DNA from: Tepidimonas sediminis
Lineage (GTDB): Bacteria > Pseudomonadota > Gammaproteobacteria > Burkholderiales > Burkholderiaceae_C
Assembly: GCF_007556605.1 (NCBI RefSeq)
Contig: NZ_VJND01000006.1
Span: forward strand, 1 to 64,000
Reading direction: 5' to 3'
DNA: 64,000 bases
Positions within the stretch are counted from its first letter, which is position 1, and each line of letters opens with the position of its first letter. Shown here one piece after another: positions 38,147-47,912 of this stretch. Position numbers and translations under genes: made by a program. The notes below the pieces were generated by a model. The model was not told where the DNA came from. It made no database searches and saw nothing but the letters and a program-made list of their open reading frames with translations.

Positions 38147-39081
38147 GCGCCCCGCGCCTGCTGCTGCTGGGGGCCCACGGCCAGGTCGGCTGGGAGCTGC
38201 AGCGCGCGCTGCAGCCGCTGGGCGAGGTGGTCGCGCTGGGGCGCACCGGCGGCGCCCATCCGGAAAGCGGCACCCCGCTCGTCGGCGACCTGCAGGATCT
38301 GGAGGGGCTGCGCCGGACGGTGGCGGCGCTCAAGCCGGCGGCGATCGTGAATGCCGCCGCCTACACCGCCGTGGACCAGGCCGAGCGCGAGGTCGCGCGA
38401 GCGCGGCGCATCAACGCCGAGGCCCCGGGCGCGCTGGCCGAGGCCGCGGCGGCCTGCGGCGCGTGGCTGATCCACTACGGCACCGACTACGTCTTCGACG
38501 GCGCCGGCGAGCGGCCGTGGCGCGAGGACGACGCGCCCGCGCCGCTGAACGTCTATGGCGCCACCAAGCTTGCCGGCGAGGAGGCCATCCGCGCCGCGTG
38601 GGGCCGCCACCTGATCCTGCGCACGCAGTGGGTCTATGGCGTGCGCGGCGGCAACTTCGCGAGCACGATGCTGCGGCTGGCGCGCGAACGCGAGCGCCTC
38701 ACGGTCGTGGACGACCAGTGGGGCGCGCCCACCGGCGCCGACCTGATCGCCGACGTCACCGCGCACCTGCTGGCGCGCGTGCTGCGCGACCCTGACGCGG
38801 TACGGCTCGCCGGCACCTACCACCTGGCCGCCGCCGGCGCCACCACCTGGCACGGCTACGCCACCTTCCTCCTGGAGCAGGCGCGCGCACGCTGGCCCGA
38901 CGCCGGCTGGCGCGTGCAGACCGTCGAGCCGATCCCCTCCAGCGCCTACCCGACGCCCGCGGCGCGTCCGCGCAACGGGCGGCTGGACACCGCACGCCTG
39001 CGCGCCACCTTCGGCCTCAACCTGCCGGACTGGCGCCTCGGCGTGGTGCGGTGGGTGCAGGGCTGGACGGCTTTGCCCTGA
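38143..39081 (+). CDS. rfbD: dTDP-4-dehydrorhamnose reductase RfbD
   Basis: The last step of dTDP-rhamnose synthesis. The 312-residue protein has the NADPH motif [13 protein letters not shown], the conserved [23 protein letters not shown], and the catalytic [17 protein letters not shown] and the C-terminal [12 protein letters not shown] are intact. It overlaps rfbB by four bases and lies 36 bases before rfbA. Confidence 0.96.
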   Translation: MSAPRLLLLGAHGQVGWELQRALQPLGEVVALGRTGGAHPESGTPLVGDLQDLEGLRRTVAALKPAAIVNAAAYTAVDQAEREVARARRINAEAPGALAEAAAACGAWLIHYGTDYVFDGAGERPWREDDAPAPLNVYGATKLAGEEAIRAAWGRHLILRTQWVYGVRGGNFASTMLRLARERERLTVVDDQWGAPTGADLIADVTAHLLARVLRDPDAVRLAGTYHLAAAGATTWHGYATFLLEQARARWPDAGWRVQTVEPIPSSAYPTPAARPRNGRLDTARLRATFGLNLPDWRLGVVRWVQGWTALP

Positions 39082-39117
39082 TCTGCTTCATCATTCGCTT
39101 CGAACCGTTCCTGCCAC

Positions 39118-40023
39118 ATGGATTCGACATCCATCACGAGACAGGTTCCCTCGGGCCGCAAGGGCATCATCCTGGCCGGAGGCTCCGGCACCCGGCTGCA
39201 CCCGGCCACGCTGGCGGTCAGCAAGCAGCTGCTGCCGGTCTACGACAAGCCGATGGTCTATTACCCGCTGGCCACGCTGATGCTGGCCGGCATCCGCGAG
39301 GTGCTGGTCATCAGCACGCCGCAGGACACGCCGCGCTTCGCGCAGCTGCTGGGCGACGGCAGCCAGTGGGGCATCAGCCTGCAGTACGCCGTGCAGCCCA
39401 GTCCCGACGGGCTGGCGCAGGCGTTCATCATCGGTGCCGATTTCCTCGCCGGTGCTCCCAGCGCGATGGTGCTGGGTGACAACATCTTCCACGGCCACGA
39501 CCTGCAGCCCCTGCTGCGCACCGCCGACGCCCGCACGGAGGGCGCCACCGTGTTCGCCTACCACGTGCACGACCCCGAGCGCTACGGCGTGGTGGAGTTC
39601 GACGCGCAGGGCCGGGTGCTGTCGATCGAGGAAAAGCCCGCGCGCCCCAAGTCGAACTTCGCCGTCACCGGCTTGTATTTCTACGACGCCCAGGTGGTCG
39701 ACATCGCGCGCACGGTGCAACCCAGCGCCCGCGGCGAGCTGGAGATCACCTCCGTCAACCAGGCGTATCTGGAGCGTGGCCAGCTCAACGTGCAGATCAT
39801 GAAGCGCGGCTACGCGTGGCTGGACACCGGCACGCACGACAGCCTGCTGGAGGCCGGCCAGTTCATCGCCACGCTGGAGCGCCGCCAGGGTCTCAAGATC
39901 GCCTGCCCAGAGGAGATCGCCTGGCGCCAGGGCTGGATCGACGACGAGCAGCTGGCCCGGCTGGCGCAGCCGCTGGCCAAGAGCGGCTACGGCCGCTACC
40001 TGCTGGCGCTGCTGGGGGAGTGA
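39118..40023 (+). CDS. rfbA: Glucose-1-phosphate thymidylyltransferase RfbA
   Basis: The first step: dTTP plus glucose-1-phosphate to dTDP-glucose. The 301-residue protein has the nucleotidyltransferase signature [16 protein letters not shown], then [25 protein letters not shown] and the magnesium-binding [18 protein letters not shown]. An N-terminal extension of about 13 residues precedes the fold. The gene is third in the rfb operon, with rfbC only seven bases downstream. Confidence 0.96.
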   Translation: MDSTSITRQVPSGRKGIILAGGSGTRLHPATLAVSKQLLPVYDKPMVYYPLATLMLAGIREVLVISTPQDTPRFAQLLGDGSQWGISLQYAVQPSPDGLAQAFIIGADFLAGAPSAMVLGDNIFHGHDLQPLLRTADARTEGATVFAYHVHDPERYGVVEFDAQGRVLSIEEKPARPKSNFAVTGLYFYDAQVVDIARTVQPSARGELEITSVNQAYLERGQLNVQIMKRGYAWLDTGTHDSLLEAGQFIATLERRQGLKIACPEEIAWRQGWIDDEQLARLAQPLAKSGYGRYLLALLGE

Positions 40024-40030
40024 GGCTGCC

Positions 40031-40606
40031 ATGCCCTGCACCGTCACGCCCACCGCCATCCCCGGGGTGCTGCTGCTCGAGCCGCGCGTCTTCGGCGACG
40101 AGCGCGGTTTCTTCCTCGAAAGCTTCAACCAGCGCGACTTCGAGGCCGCCACCGGCCTGCGCGGCCTCGCGTTCGTGCAGGACAACCACAGCCGCAGCCG
40201 CCGCGGCGTGCTGCGCGGGCTGCACTACCAGCTGCCCCCACGGGCGCAGGGCAAGCTCGTGCGCGTGGCGCGCGGGGTGGTGTGGGACGTGGCGGTGGAC
40301 ATCCGGCGTGACTCACCGACCTTCGGCCGCTGGGTCGGCGTGGAGCTGTCGGACGCCAACCACCGCATGCTGTGGATCCCGCCGGGTCTGGCGCACGGCT
40401 TCGTCGTGCTCTCGGACGAGGCCGATTTCCTCTACAAGACCACCGACTACTACGCGCCGGAACTCGAGCGCTGCATTCGCTGGGACGACCCGCAGCTGGC
40501 GATCGAGTGGCCGCTGCAGGGGCTGCCGCAGGGGCCGTTGCTGTCGGCGAAGGACGCAGCCGCTCCGGGTCTGGCCGATCTGCCGGGCGAGGGCCTCAGC
40601 CCCTGA
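40031..40606 (+). CDS. rfbC: dTDP-4-dehydrorhamnose 3,5-epimerase RfbC
   Basis: The third enzymatic step of the rhamnose pathway. The 191-residue cupin protein has [21 protein letters not shown], the [20 protein letters not shown] segment with the catalytic His, the VWDVAVDIR region, and [25 protein letters not shown]. It closes the operon; its end overlaps convergent metK by 11 bases. Confidence 0.96.
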   Translation: MPCTVTPTAIPGVLLLEPRVFGDERGFFLESFNQRDFEAATGLRGLAFVQDNHSRSRRGVLRGLHYQLPPRAQGKLVRVARGVVWDVAVDIRRDSPTFGRWVGVELSDANHRMLWIPPGLAHGFVVLSDEADFLYKTTDYYAPELERCIRWDDPQLAIEWPLQGLPQGPLLSAKDAAAPGLADLPGEGLSP

Positions 40607-41780
40607 CCCCCGCCAGATCCCGCAGCACCTCGACCTTGTCGGTGCGCTCCCAGGTGAACTCCGGCTCGTCGCGGCCGAAGTGGCCGTAGGCGGCGGTCTT
40701 GCCGTAGATGGGGCGCAGCAGGTCCAGCATCTGGATGATGCCCTTGGGGCGCAGGTCGAAGACCTCGCCGACGATCCTGGCGATCTGCTCGTCCGGGATG
40801 ACGCCGGTGCCTTCGGTGTAGACGGTGACGTTGATCGGCCGCGCCACGCCGATGGCGTAGCTGACCTGGATCTGGCACTGGCGCGCCAGCCCCGCGGCGA
40901 CGATGTTCTTGGCCACGTAGCGCGCGGCGTAGGCGGCGGAGCGGTCGACCTTGGTCGGGTCCTTGCCGCTGAAGGCGCCGCCGCCGTGCGGGCAGGCGCC
41001 GCCGTAGGTGTCGACGATGATCTTGCGTCCGGTCAGGCCGCAGTCGCCCTGCGGGCCGCCGATGACGAAGCGGCCGGTCGGGTTGATCAGGTAGCGCGTG
41101 TCGCGCAGCCACTCCTTGGGCAGCACCGGCTTGATGATCTCCTCGATGCAGGCCTCGATGAAGGCGGGCTTCATGTGCTTGCCGTCGCTCATCTCGGGGC
41201 TGTGCTGGGTGGACAGCACCACGGTGTCGATGCTGTGCGGGCGGCCGTCGACGTAGCGCATCGTGATCTGGCTCTTGGCGTCGGGGCGCAGGAAGGGCAG
41301 GCGGCCGTCCTTGCGCAGCTGCGCCTGGCGCTCGACGATGCGGTGCGCGTAGTAGATCGGCGCGGGCATGAGTTCCGGCGTCTCGTCGCAGGCGTAGCCG
41401 AACATCAGGCCCTGGTCGCCGGCGCCGGTGTTGAGGTAGTCGTCGCTGGCGTGATCGACGCCCTGCGCGATGTCGTTGCTCTGCTTGTCGTAGGCCACCA
41501 GCACCGCGCAGCCCTTGTAGTCGATGCCGTATTCGGTGTTGTCGTAGCCGATGCGCTTGATGGTGTCGCGCGCGACCTGGATGTAGTCCACGTGCGCGTT
41601 GGTGGTGATCTCGCCGGCCAGCACGACGAGGCCGGTGTTGCACAGCGTCTCGGCCGCGACGCGGCTGCGCGGGTCCTGCTCGAGGATGGCGTCGAGGATG
41701 GCGTCCGAGATCTGGTCGGCCACCTTGTCCGGGTGGCCTTCGGAGACGGATTCGCTGGTGAAGAGGAAGTCGTTCGCCAT
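40596..41780 (-). CDS. metK: S-adenosylmethionine synthetase MetK
   Basis: Makes SAM from methionine and ATP. The 394-residue protein has [20 protein letters not shown] at the start, [23 protein letters not shown], and the phosphate-binding [16 protein letters not shown], all intact. Length is normal. The gene is preceded by a leader of roughly 125 bases with a stable hairpin and a TATAAT -10 on the minus strand at 41912-41917. It is divergent from the LpxL-type gene. Confidence 0.97.
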   Translation of the reverse strand: MANDFLFTSESVSEGHPDKVADQISDAILDAILEQDPRSRVAAETLCNTGLVVLAGEITTNAHVDYIQVARDTIKRIGYDNTEYGIDYKGCAVLVAYDKQSNDIAQGVDHASDDYLNTGAGDQGLMFGYACDETPELMPAPIYYAHRIVERQAQLRKDGRLPFLRPDAKSQITMRYVDGRPHSIDTVVLSTQHSPEMSDGKHMKPAFIEACIEEIIKPVLPKEWLRDTRYLINPTGRFVIGGPQGDCGLTGRKIIVDTYGGACPHGGGAFSGKDPTKVDRSAAYAARYVAKNIVAAGLARQCQIQVSYAIGVARPINVTVYTEGTGVIPDEQIARIVGEVFDLRPKGIIQMLDLLRPIYGKTAAYGHFGRDEPEFTWERTDKVEVLRDLAGVRG

Positions 41781-41917
41781 GGCGTCTACACTCCTTGGTC
41801 TGGTGGCTGCCGGCGTTGCGCCGGCCCCGGCAAGGGGTGGGATGGCGAACGCTTTAGCGGCATTTGTGAATCGCCCGCAAGTAGTTCGGTAACTCGGCGA
41901 TGGGGCGGGGATTATAT
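41781..41917 (-). promoter_or_regulatory. metK promoter and long 5' leader with hairpin
   Basis: On the minus strand TATAAT (41917-41912) is a perfect -10, with no good -35. Transcription starting about seven bases on would leave a leader of about 125 bases before the metK ATG. Within it, GCCGGCG and CGCCGGC (41809-41825) form a seven-base-pair stem with a TTG loop, 29 bases before the ATG. I cannot match the leader to a known SAM or SAH riboswitch by eye. The -10 lies 18 bases from the GTG of the divergent acyltransferase. Confidence 0.5.
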
Positions 41918-41934
41918 CCGGTGGATCGAAGGAC

Positions 41935-42795
41935 GTGACGCAGCGGATCGTGCGGGCGCTGGTGGCGCTGCTGGCGTGGCTGCCGCTGCCGCTGGTGCAG
42001 GGGCTGGGCTGGCTGGGGGGGTGGGCGGCGTGGCTGGCCTCCGCCCCGTACCGGCGGCGCTGGCGCGCGCACACGCGGCTGGCGGGGCTGCGCGGCCGGG
42101 CGCGCTGGGCCTCGGTGGGCGCCGCGGGCCAGCAGGTGGCCGAGCTGCCGCGCCTGTGGTTCGGGCCACCGGTGCGCGTGGGCTGGGAGGGTGCCGCGCA
42201 CATCGAGGCGGCGCTGGCGCAGCGGCGCGGCGTGCTGTTCCTGACGCCGCATCTGGGCTGCTTCGAGGTGACGCCGCGCGCCTACGCCGAGCGCTTCGGC
42301 GTGCCGCGCGGCGCGCCGATCACCGTGCTGTACCGGCCGTCGCGCCAGGCGGCGCTGGCGGCGCTGCTGCGGCAGGCGCGTCAGCGTCCCGGCATGGCGG
42401 CGGTGCCGACGACGCTGGCCGGGGTGCGGCAGCTGATGCAGGCGCTGCGCCGCGGCGAGGCGGTGGGCCTGCTGCCGGATCAGGTACCGCCGCTGGGGCA
42501 GGGGGTGTGGGCGCCGTTCTTCGGCCGGCCGGCCTACACGATGACGCTGGCGGCGCGGTTGGCGCAGCAGCCGGGCGTGCAGGTGCTGCTGGCGTGGGGG
42601 CAGCGCCTGCCGTGGGGGCGCGGCTACGTGGTGCACGTGCAGCCGTGGGCGCAGGTGATGGAGGAGCCGCTGGCGGCCGGCCCGGCCGAGGCGGCGGCGC
42701 AGATCAACCGCGCGATGGAGACGCTGATCCGGCGCTGTCCGCAGCAGTACCTGTGGGGCTACGCGCGCTACAAGGCGCCGCGGGATCCCGGCTGA
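41935..42795 (+). CDS. Lauroyl/myristoyl (LpxL/HtrB-type) lipid A acyltransferase
   Basis: A 286-residue inner-membrane acyltransferase. It has an N-terminal membrane segment ([23 protein letters not shown]), the HxxxxE-type motif [10 protein letters not shown], the ITVLYRPSR region, and [25 protein letters not shown]. The end, [12 protein letters not shown], is typical of LpxL/HtrB proteins, which add a secondary acyl chain to lipid A precursors. The start is GTG at 41935, since no ATG lies nearby. It is divergent from metK; its promoter must overlap the metK -10 region. Confidence 0.9.
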   Translation: MTQRIVRALVALLAWLPLPLVQGLGWLGGWAAWLASAPYRRRWRAHTRLAGLRGRARWASVGAAGQQVAELPRLWFGPPVRVGWEGAAHIEAALAQRRGVLFLTPHLGCFEVTPRAYAERFGVPRGAPITVLYRPSRQAALAALLRQARQRPGMAAVPTTLAGVRQLMQALRRGEAVGLLPDQVPPLGQGVWAPFFGRPAYTMTLAARLAQQPGVQVLLAWGQRLPWGRGYVVHVQPWAQVMEEPLAAGPAEAAAQINRAMETLIRRCPQQYLWGYARYKAPRDPG

Positions 42796-42816
42796 CGGCC
42801 GGGAACTGCCGCGGGG

Positions 42817-43482
42817 TCAGGCCGCCGGGGTGGCGGCGGCCGGGTGCGTCCACTGCCAAAGCCGTCGGGCCACCTCGTCGACGCCCTGGCGCTTGAGCGC
42901 GGAAAACAGCATCGCCTCGCCGCCGCGCGTCTGCAGCCGCGCGATCGACAGCGCCCGCTGCTGCTCCTGGCGCGAGAGCTTGTCGGCCTTGGTCAGCAGC
43001 ACGAGGAAGTCGAGCCCCCGCTCGACGCGCGGGCGGATCAGCTCCAGCAGCGCCTCGTCCAGTTCGGTCAGACCCAGCCGCGCGTCGCACAGCAGCACCA
43101 CCGCGCGCAAGTTGGGCCGGCTGACCAGGTAATCGGCCATCGTCTGCTGCCAGCGCCGCTTGGCGGCCTGCGGCACGGCGGCGTAGCCGTAGCCGGGCAG
43201 GTCGGCCAGCACGGCGTCGGTGGCGCCCTGGCGGCCCAGCGCGAACAGCACGATGCTTTGCGTGCGACCCGGCGTGCGCGAGGCAAACGCCAGCTGGCGC
43301 TGCTGCGCCAGCGTGTTGATGCAGGTGGACTTGCCGGCGTTGGAGCGGCCGACGAAGGCGATCTCGGGGGCCTGCAGCGGCGGCAGGTCGCGCAGCCGCG
43401 GCGCCTCGGTGAGGAAGCGCGCGGTGTGCAGCCAGGCCTGCAGGCGGCCGGGGGCCGGGAGCTCGGCGAGGTTCGGATCCAT
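42817..43482 (-). CDS. engB: Ribosome biogenesis GTP-binding protein EngB (YihA/YsxC)
   Basis: A 221-residue GTPase needed for large-subunit ribosome assembly. The G1 motif is GRSNAGKSTCINTL, G2 is within RTPGRTQSIV, G3 is LADLPGYGYA, G4 is LLTKADKL and G5 is LFSALKRQG. The gene is divergent from cytochrome c4 across a 140-base gap. The 3' end converges with the LpxL-type gene. Confidence 0.96.
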   Translation of the reverse strand: MDPNLAELPAPGRLQAWLHTARFLTEAPRLRDLPPLQAPEIAFVGRSNAGKSTCINTLAQQRQLAFASRTPGRTQSIVLFALGRQGATDAVLADLPGYGYAAVPQAAKRRWQQTMADYLVSRPNLRAVVLLCDARLGLTELDEALLELIRPRVERGLDFLVLLTKADKLSRQEQQRALSIARLQTRGGEAMLFSALKRQGVDEVARRLWQWTHPAAATPAA

Positions 43483-43622
43483 GGGCGGGCGGGGCGGGCA
43501 GGGTGGCGCATTGTAGAATCGAGTGCGTTTCGAAACCCGCGTGCGGGCCGTGCCATGGCCGCCAGCCGCAGCCTTGGCCCCATCCTGCCGCCGTCCGCCG
43601 TTTCCCTCGTCGCGACCACGCC

Positions 43623-44237
43623 ATGAAAACCAACGCCCTGCTCCTCGGCGCCGCCCTGGCCGCCGCCCTCGCCTGGAACGCCCACGCGCAACCGGCGCAG
43701 CCGGACGTCAAGCGCGGCGCCACCCTGTACGGGCAGGTGTGCGTGGCCTGCCACGCCGCCGACGGCAACTCCACCACCGCGGCCAACCCCAAGCTGGCGC
43801 AGCAGCACCCGGAGTATCTGATCAAGCAGCTGCAGGAATACAAATCCGGAAAGCGCGCCAACGCGGTGATGGTGGGCTTTGCCAGCGCGCTGTCCGATCA
43901 GGACATGCGCGACATCGCCTACTGGCTGGCCAGCCAGAAGGCCAGCACCGGCGCGGCCACCGACGCCGAGAAGGTGCGGCTGGGCGAGCGCATTTACCGC
44001 GGCGGGCTGATGGACCGCCGCATCCCGGCCTGCGCCGGCTGCCATGGCCCCGCCGGCAGCGGCATCCCGGCCGAGTACCCGCGCCTGAGCGGCCAGCACG
44101 CCGAGTACACCGCCACGCAGCTCAAGCTGTTCCGCAGCAACGAGCGCGCCAACAGCAAGATGATGCACGAGATCGCGCGTTACCTCACCGACGTCGAGAT
44201 CGCCGCGCTGGCGGACTACATCGCCGGGCTGCGCTGA
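43623..44237 (+). CDS. Diheme cytochrome c4
   Basis: A 204-residue periplasmic electron carrier with a signal peptide (AAALAWNAHAQ) and two heme c sites, CVACH and CAGCH. Axial Met candidates sit in NAVMVGFAS and NSKMMHEIARYL. The two domains are homologous, typical of cytochrome c4, which feeds terminal oxidases. In the 140-base upstream gap, TAGAAT (43514-43519) is a possible -10, and the palindrome GTTTCGAAAC sits at 43527-43536. The resB-ccsA genes that mature c-type cytochromes follow, separated by a terminator-like hairpin. Confidence 0.94.
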   Translation: MKTNALLLGAALAAALAWNAHAQPAQPDVKRGATLYGQVCVACHAADGNSTTAANPKLAQQHPEYLIKQLQEYKSGKRANAVMVGFASALSDQDMRDIAYWLASQKASTGAATDAEKVRLGERIYRGGLMDRRIPACAGCHGPAGSGIPAEYPRLSGQHAEYTATQLKLFRSNERANSKMMHEIARYLTDVEIAALADYIAGLR

Positions 44238-44345
44238 GCCAGTGGGCCCTGGCCGGTGCGGGGAAATATCAGTCTCCGGTAATATTGGGGCTGCCACGCG
44301 CGGACGCGGCTGCGGAACCTTCGCGAGCGCGCCCCCTCTGAGAGC

Positions 44346-44375
44346 AGGCAGGTCCGTGGCGGGCCTGCCTTTTTT
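44346..44375 (+). terminator. Intrinsic terminator (or attenuator) between cytochrome c4 and resB
   Basis: AGGCAGGTCC and GGGCCTGCCT form a ten-base-pair stem with one G-T pair and a five-base loop, followed by six T residues. It lies 108 bases after the cytochrome c4 stop and only 12 bases before the resB start, so resB needs its own promoter within the gap or read-through. Confidence 0.8.
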
Positions 44376-44387
44376 GTCGAGCGACGC

Positions 44388-46535
44388 ATGAGCGCCTCCA
44401 CCGCCGGCATCGAGCTGCCCCGAGCCCACCGCCGCCTGGCCGCGGCGGTGGAGCTGCTGTCGTCGATGCGCTTCGCCATCGCGCTGCTGACGGTCATCTG
44501 CATCGCCTCCATCGTCGGCACGGTGCTCAAGCAGCACGAGCCGGTCAACAACTACGTCAACCAGTTCGGGCCGTTCTGGTACGAGGTGTTCGCGACGCTG
44601 GACCTGTATTCGGTCTACAGCGCGTGGTGGTTCCTGCTGATCCTGGCGTTCCTGGTGGTCAGCACCTCGCTGTGCATCGTGCGCAACACGCCCAAGATCC
44701 TGGCGGATTTGCGCCAATTCAAGGAACACGTGCGCGAGCAGAGCCTGCAGGCGTTTCACCACAAAGCCGAAAGCCAGTTGTCCGAGGCGCCGCGCGCCGC
44801 CGCCGAGCGCATCGGGCAAGCGCTGCTGGCGCGTGGCTGGAAGGTGCGGCTGCAGGCGCGCGAGACGCCCGCTGGCACTGGCTGGATGGTGGCGGCCAAG
44901 GCCGGCGCGGCCAACAAGCTGGGGTATCTGGCGGCGCACGCGGCCATCGTCATCATCTGCATCGGCGGGCTGCTCGACGGCGACCTGATGGTGCGGATGC
45001 AGCTGTGGTTTGGCGGCAAAGAGCCGTTTCGCGGTGGCGGGCTGATCGCCGAAGTGCCCGAAAAACACCGCCTGAGCGACGCCAACCCGACCTTCCGCGG
45101 CAACCTGCTGGTCACCGAGGGCACGCGCGCCGGCATCGCGGTGCTGCAGCAGCCCGAGGGCGTGGTGCTGCAGGAGCTGCCGTTCGAGGTCGAGCTGAAG
45201 AAGTTCATCGTCGAGTACTACGACACCGGCATGCCGCGGCTGTTTGCCAGCGACATCGTCATCCACGACCGCTACACCGGCGAGGCGCGTCCGGCGCGGG
45301 TGGAGGTCAACCACCCGGTGGAGCATCGCGGCATCCAGATCTACCAGTCCAGCTTCGACGACGGGGGGTCGCTGGTCAAGCTGCGCGCGCTGCCGATGGG
45401 GGCGGCGGTGCGGCCGTTCGAGGTGCAGGGCCGCATCGGCGAGGCCACGACGCTGACCAACGGGCAGGAGCGCCTGCGGCTGGAGTTCACCGGGCTGCGC
45501 GTCATCAACGTGGAAAACATGTCGGCGGCTTCGGGCGGCAGCGGCGCCGACGTGCGCAAGGTGGACCTGCGCCAGGCGATCGAGGCGCGCCTTGGCGCCG
45601 GCAACAAGACGGTCAAGGAGCGCGAGCTGCGCAACGTCGGCCCCAGCGTCACCTACAAGCTGCGCGACGAAGCGGGGCAGGCGCGCGAATTCCACAACTA
45701 CATGCTGCCGATCGACTTGGACGGCCAGCGCGTGTATCTGCTTGGCGTGCGCGAGACGCCGCAAGAGCCATTCCGCTACCTGCGCGTGCCGGTGGACGAG
45801 CGCGACGGATTGGACGGCTTCATCCGCCTGCGGGCGGCGCTGGCGGACACCGGCCTTCGGCGCCTGGCGGCGCAGCGCTACGTGGCGCAGGCCGCCGGCG
45901 ACCAGCCGGAAGGCGTGCGCACGGCGCTGCTGGGCTCGGCGCAGCGCGCGATCGATTTGTTTGCCGGCGACGATCCTGAAATCGAGCGGCTGCCGCGCGG
46001 CGAGGCCCCGCGCCTGGGCGGTCTGCTGGCGCTGTCGGCGTTCATGGAGGCCAACATCCCCGAGGGCGAGCGCGAGCGCTTCGGCGACGTGCTGCTGCGC
46101 ATCCTGAACGGCACGCTGTTCGAGCTGTACCAGCTCAGCCGCGCCCAGGCCGGCCTGCCGCCCGCGGCGCGCGACGAGGCCACCGCCGCCTTCATGACGC
46201 AGGCGGTGCTGGCGCTGTCGGATGCGTTCTTCTACCCGGCGCCGCTGGTGCTGCAGCTGGCCGACTTCGAGCAGGTGCAGGCCAGCGTGTTCCAGGTCGC
46301 GCGCGCGCCGGGCAAGACGATCGTCTACATCGGCTGCGTGTTGCTGATCGTCGGCATCTTTGCCATGCTGTACGTGCGCGAGCGGCGGCTCTGGGTATGG
46401 CTGGCCCCCGGCGGCGCCGGCGCACGCGCGCTGATGGCGCTGTCGAGCAACCGCAAGCTGCTGGACAACGACCGCGAATTCGACACCCTCAAGGGGCTGC
46501 TGACCCCGACCCAGGCGCAGGAGACGGCACGATGA
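44388..46535 (+). CDS. Cytochrome c biogenesis protein ResB/Ccs1
   Basis: ResB with CcsA forms the system II heme export and attachment machinery for c-type cytochromes. The 715-residue membrane protein has early transmembrane segments (FAIALLTVICIASIVGTVLKQ and WWFLLILAFLVVSTSLCIVRNTP), a third near AAHAAIVIICIGGLLDG, and a large periplasmic domain with ARVEVNHPVEHRGIQIYQSSFDDGGS. A last membrane segment near residue 650 (IVYIGCVLLIVGIFAMLYV) precedes a cytoplasmic tail. The stop overlaps the ccsA start (ATGA). Confidence 0.93.
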   Translation: MSASTAGIELPRAHRRLAAAVELLSSMRFAIALLTVICIASIVGTVLKQHEPVNNYVNQFGPFWYEVFATLDLYSVYSAWWFLLILAFLVVSTSLCIVRNTPKILADLRQFKEHVREQSLQAFHHKAESQLSEAPRAAAERIGQALLARGWKVRLQARETPAGTGWMVAAKAGAANKLGYLAAHAAIVIICIGGLLDGDLMVRMQLWFGGKEPFRGGGLIAEVPEKHRLSDANPTFRGNLLVTEGTRAGIAVLQQPEGVVLQELPFEVELKKFIVEYYDTGMPRLFASDIVIHDRYTGEARPARVEVNHPVEHRGIQIYQSSFDDGGSLVKLRALPMGAAVRPFEVQGRIGEATTLTNGQERLRLEFTGLRVINVENMSAASGGSGADVRKVDLRQAIEARLGAGNKTVKERELRNVGPSVTYKLRDEAGQAREFHNYMLPIDLDGQRVYLLGVRETPQEPFRYLRVPVDERDGLDGFIRLRAALADTGLRRLAAQRYVAQAAGDQPEGVRTALLGSAQRAIDLFAGDDPEIERLPRGEAPRLGGLLALSAFMEANIPEGERERFGDVLLRILNGTLFELYQLSRAQAGLPPAARDEATAAFMTQAVLALSDAFFYPAPLVLQLADFEQVQASVFQVARAPGKTIVYIGCVLLIVGIFAMLYVRERRLWVWLAPGGAGARALMALSSNRKLLDNDREFDTLKGLLTPTQAQETAR

Positions 46536-47893
46536 GCACCGCGACGCAGACAATCGACCTCAAGCTGGCCGGCGACCAGACCCCCGGCTGGCGCGGCTGG
46601 CTGGCCCGCCGCACGGCGTGGGACTGGCTCTACGCCCTGTTGGCCGTCGCAGGCGCCGCGGTGGCGCTGTGGCAGTGGGGCCACGCGATGGACGGCTACG
46701 AGCGGGCGATTCTGATCGGCGCCGTGCCGAGCCTGATCGCGCTGGCGTGGTTCTGGCGCCCGGTGCAGCCGCTCACGGTGGTGGTGGCGGTGCTGTCGCT
46801 GCTGGCCATCGCGCTGTATCAGGTGGACGGGCGCGCCGACCTGGCGCGCGCCGAGCAGGTGTTCCTGCTGAAGTACTTCCTCTCCAGCCAGTCGGCGATC
46901 CTGTGGATGAGCGTGCTGTTCTTCATGAGCACGGTGTTCTACTGGATCGGGCTGCTGGCGCCGCGCGGGGGCGAGGCGGCCGAGCGCCTGGGCTCGCGCA
47001 TCGCCTGGGTGGCGGTGACGCTGGCGCTGACCGGCACGATGGTGCGCTGGTACGAGAGCCACCAGATCGGCCCCGGCATCGGCCACATCCCGGTCAGCAA
47101 CCTGTACGAGGTGTTCGTTCTGTTCGCGTGGCTGACGGCGGCGTACTACCTGTACTACGAGGATCGCTACCAGACGCGGCGCATGGGGGCGTTCGCGATG
47201 CTGATCGTCAGTGCCGCGGTGGGCTTTCTGCTGTGGTACACGGTGGTGCGCGAGGCGCATCAGATCCAGCCGCTGGTGCCGGCGCTGCAGAGCTGGTGGA
47301 TGAAGCTGCACGTGCCGGCCAACTTCATCGGCTACGGCACGTTCGCCATCGCGGCGATGCTGGCGTTTGCCTACCTGATCAAGCAAAGCGCCGGCGAGAC
47401 GAGCTGGGTCAAGCTCGCGCCGCTGTGGCTGCTGGGCATCGTGCTGTGCTTCGAGCCGCTGGTGTTTCGCCGCGGCGCCGCCGAGCAGGGCGCGAGCTAC
47501 TGGTTCATCTATTTTGGCGTGTCGGCGCTGATCGTCGGCGGCATTCTGGCGGCGCGGCGGCGCATCGCCGAGCGGCTGCCGAGCCTGCAGGTGCTCGACG
47601 ACGTGATGTACAAGGCGATCGCCGTGGGCTTTGCCTTCTTCACCATCGCCACCGTGCTGGGCGCGCTGTGGGCGGCGGAGGCCTGGGGCGGCTACTGGAG
47701 CTGGGACCCGAAGGAGACCTGGGCGCTGATCGTCTGGCTCAACTACGCGGCGTGGCTGCACATGCGCCTGATCAAGGGCCTGCGCGGCACGGTGGCGGCG
47801 TGGTGGGCGCTGGCGGGGCTGGGCGTGACGACCTTTGCCTTCCTCGGCGTCAACATGTTCCTGAGCGGCCTGCACAGCTACGGCGCGCTATGA
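46532..47893 (+). CDS. Cytochrome c biogenesis protein CcsA/CcsB (heme handling)
   Basis: The 453-residue polytopic partner of ResB. The tryptophan-rich heme-binding WWD motif is clear in [19 protein letters not shown]. Conserved periplasmic His residues flank it, in [13 protein letters not shown] and [11 protein letters not shown], and there are about eight membrane segments. The system II gene pair is co-transcribed. MsrP follows after 20 bases, so heme delivery and periplasmic methionine repair may share a transcript. Confidence 0.93.
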   Translation: MSTATQTIDLKLAGDQTPGWRGWLARRTAWDWLYALLAVAGAAVALWQWGHAMDGYERAILIGAVPSLIALAWFWRPVQPLTVVVAVLSLLAIALYQVDGRADLARAEQVFLLKYFLSSQSAILWMSVLFFMSTVFYWIGLLAPRGGEAAERLGSRIAWVAVTLALTGTMVRWYESHQIGPGIGHIPVSNLYEVFVLFAWLTAAYYLYYEDRYQTRRMGAFAMLIVSAAVGFLLWYTVVREAHQIQPLVPALQSWWMKLHVPANFIGYGTFAIAAMLAFAYLIKQSAGETSWVKLAPLWLLGIVLCFEPLVFRRGAAEQGASYWFIYFGVSALIVGGILAARRRIAERLPSLQVLDDVMYKAIAVGFAFFTIATVLGALWAAEAWGGYWSWDPKETWALIVWLNYAAWLHMRLIKGLRGTVAAWWALAGLGVTTFAFLGVNMFLSGLHSYGAL

Positions 47894-47912
47894 TCCGGCA
47901 GGGGTGGCCCCG

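Noticed and set aside
41781-41917. SAM or SAH riboswitch before metK
   Set aside because: The length fits, but I could not identify the core of any known class; reported only as an unusual leader.
44238-44375. Small RNA gene between cytochrome c4 and resB
   Set aside because: A TAATAT at 44280-44285 and the terminator at 44346-44375 are suggestive, but there is no good -35 and no evidence of conservation, so I kept only the terminator.
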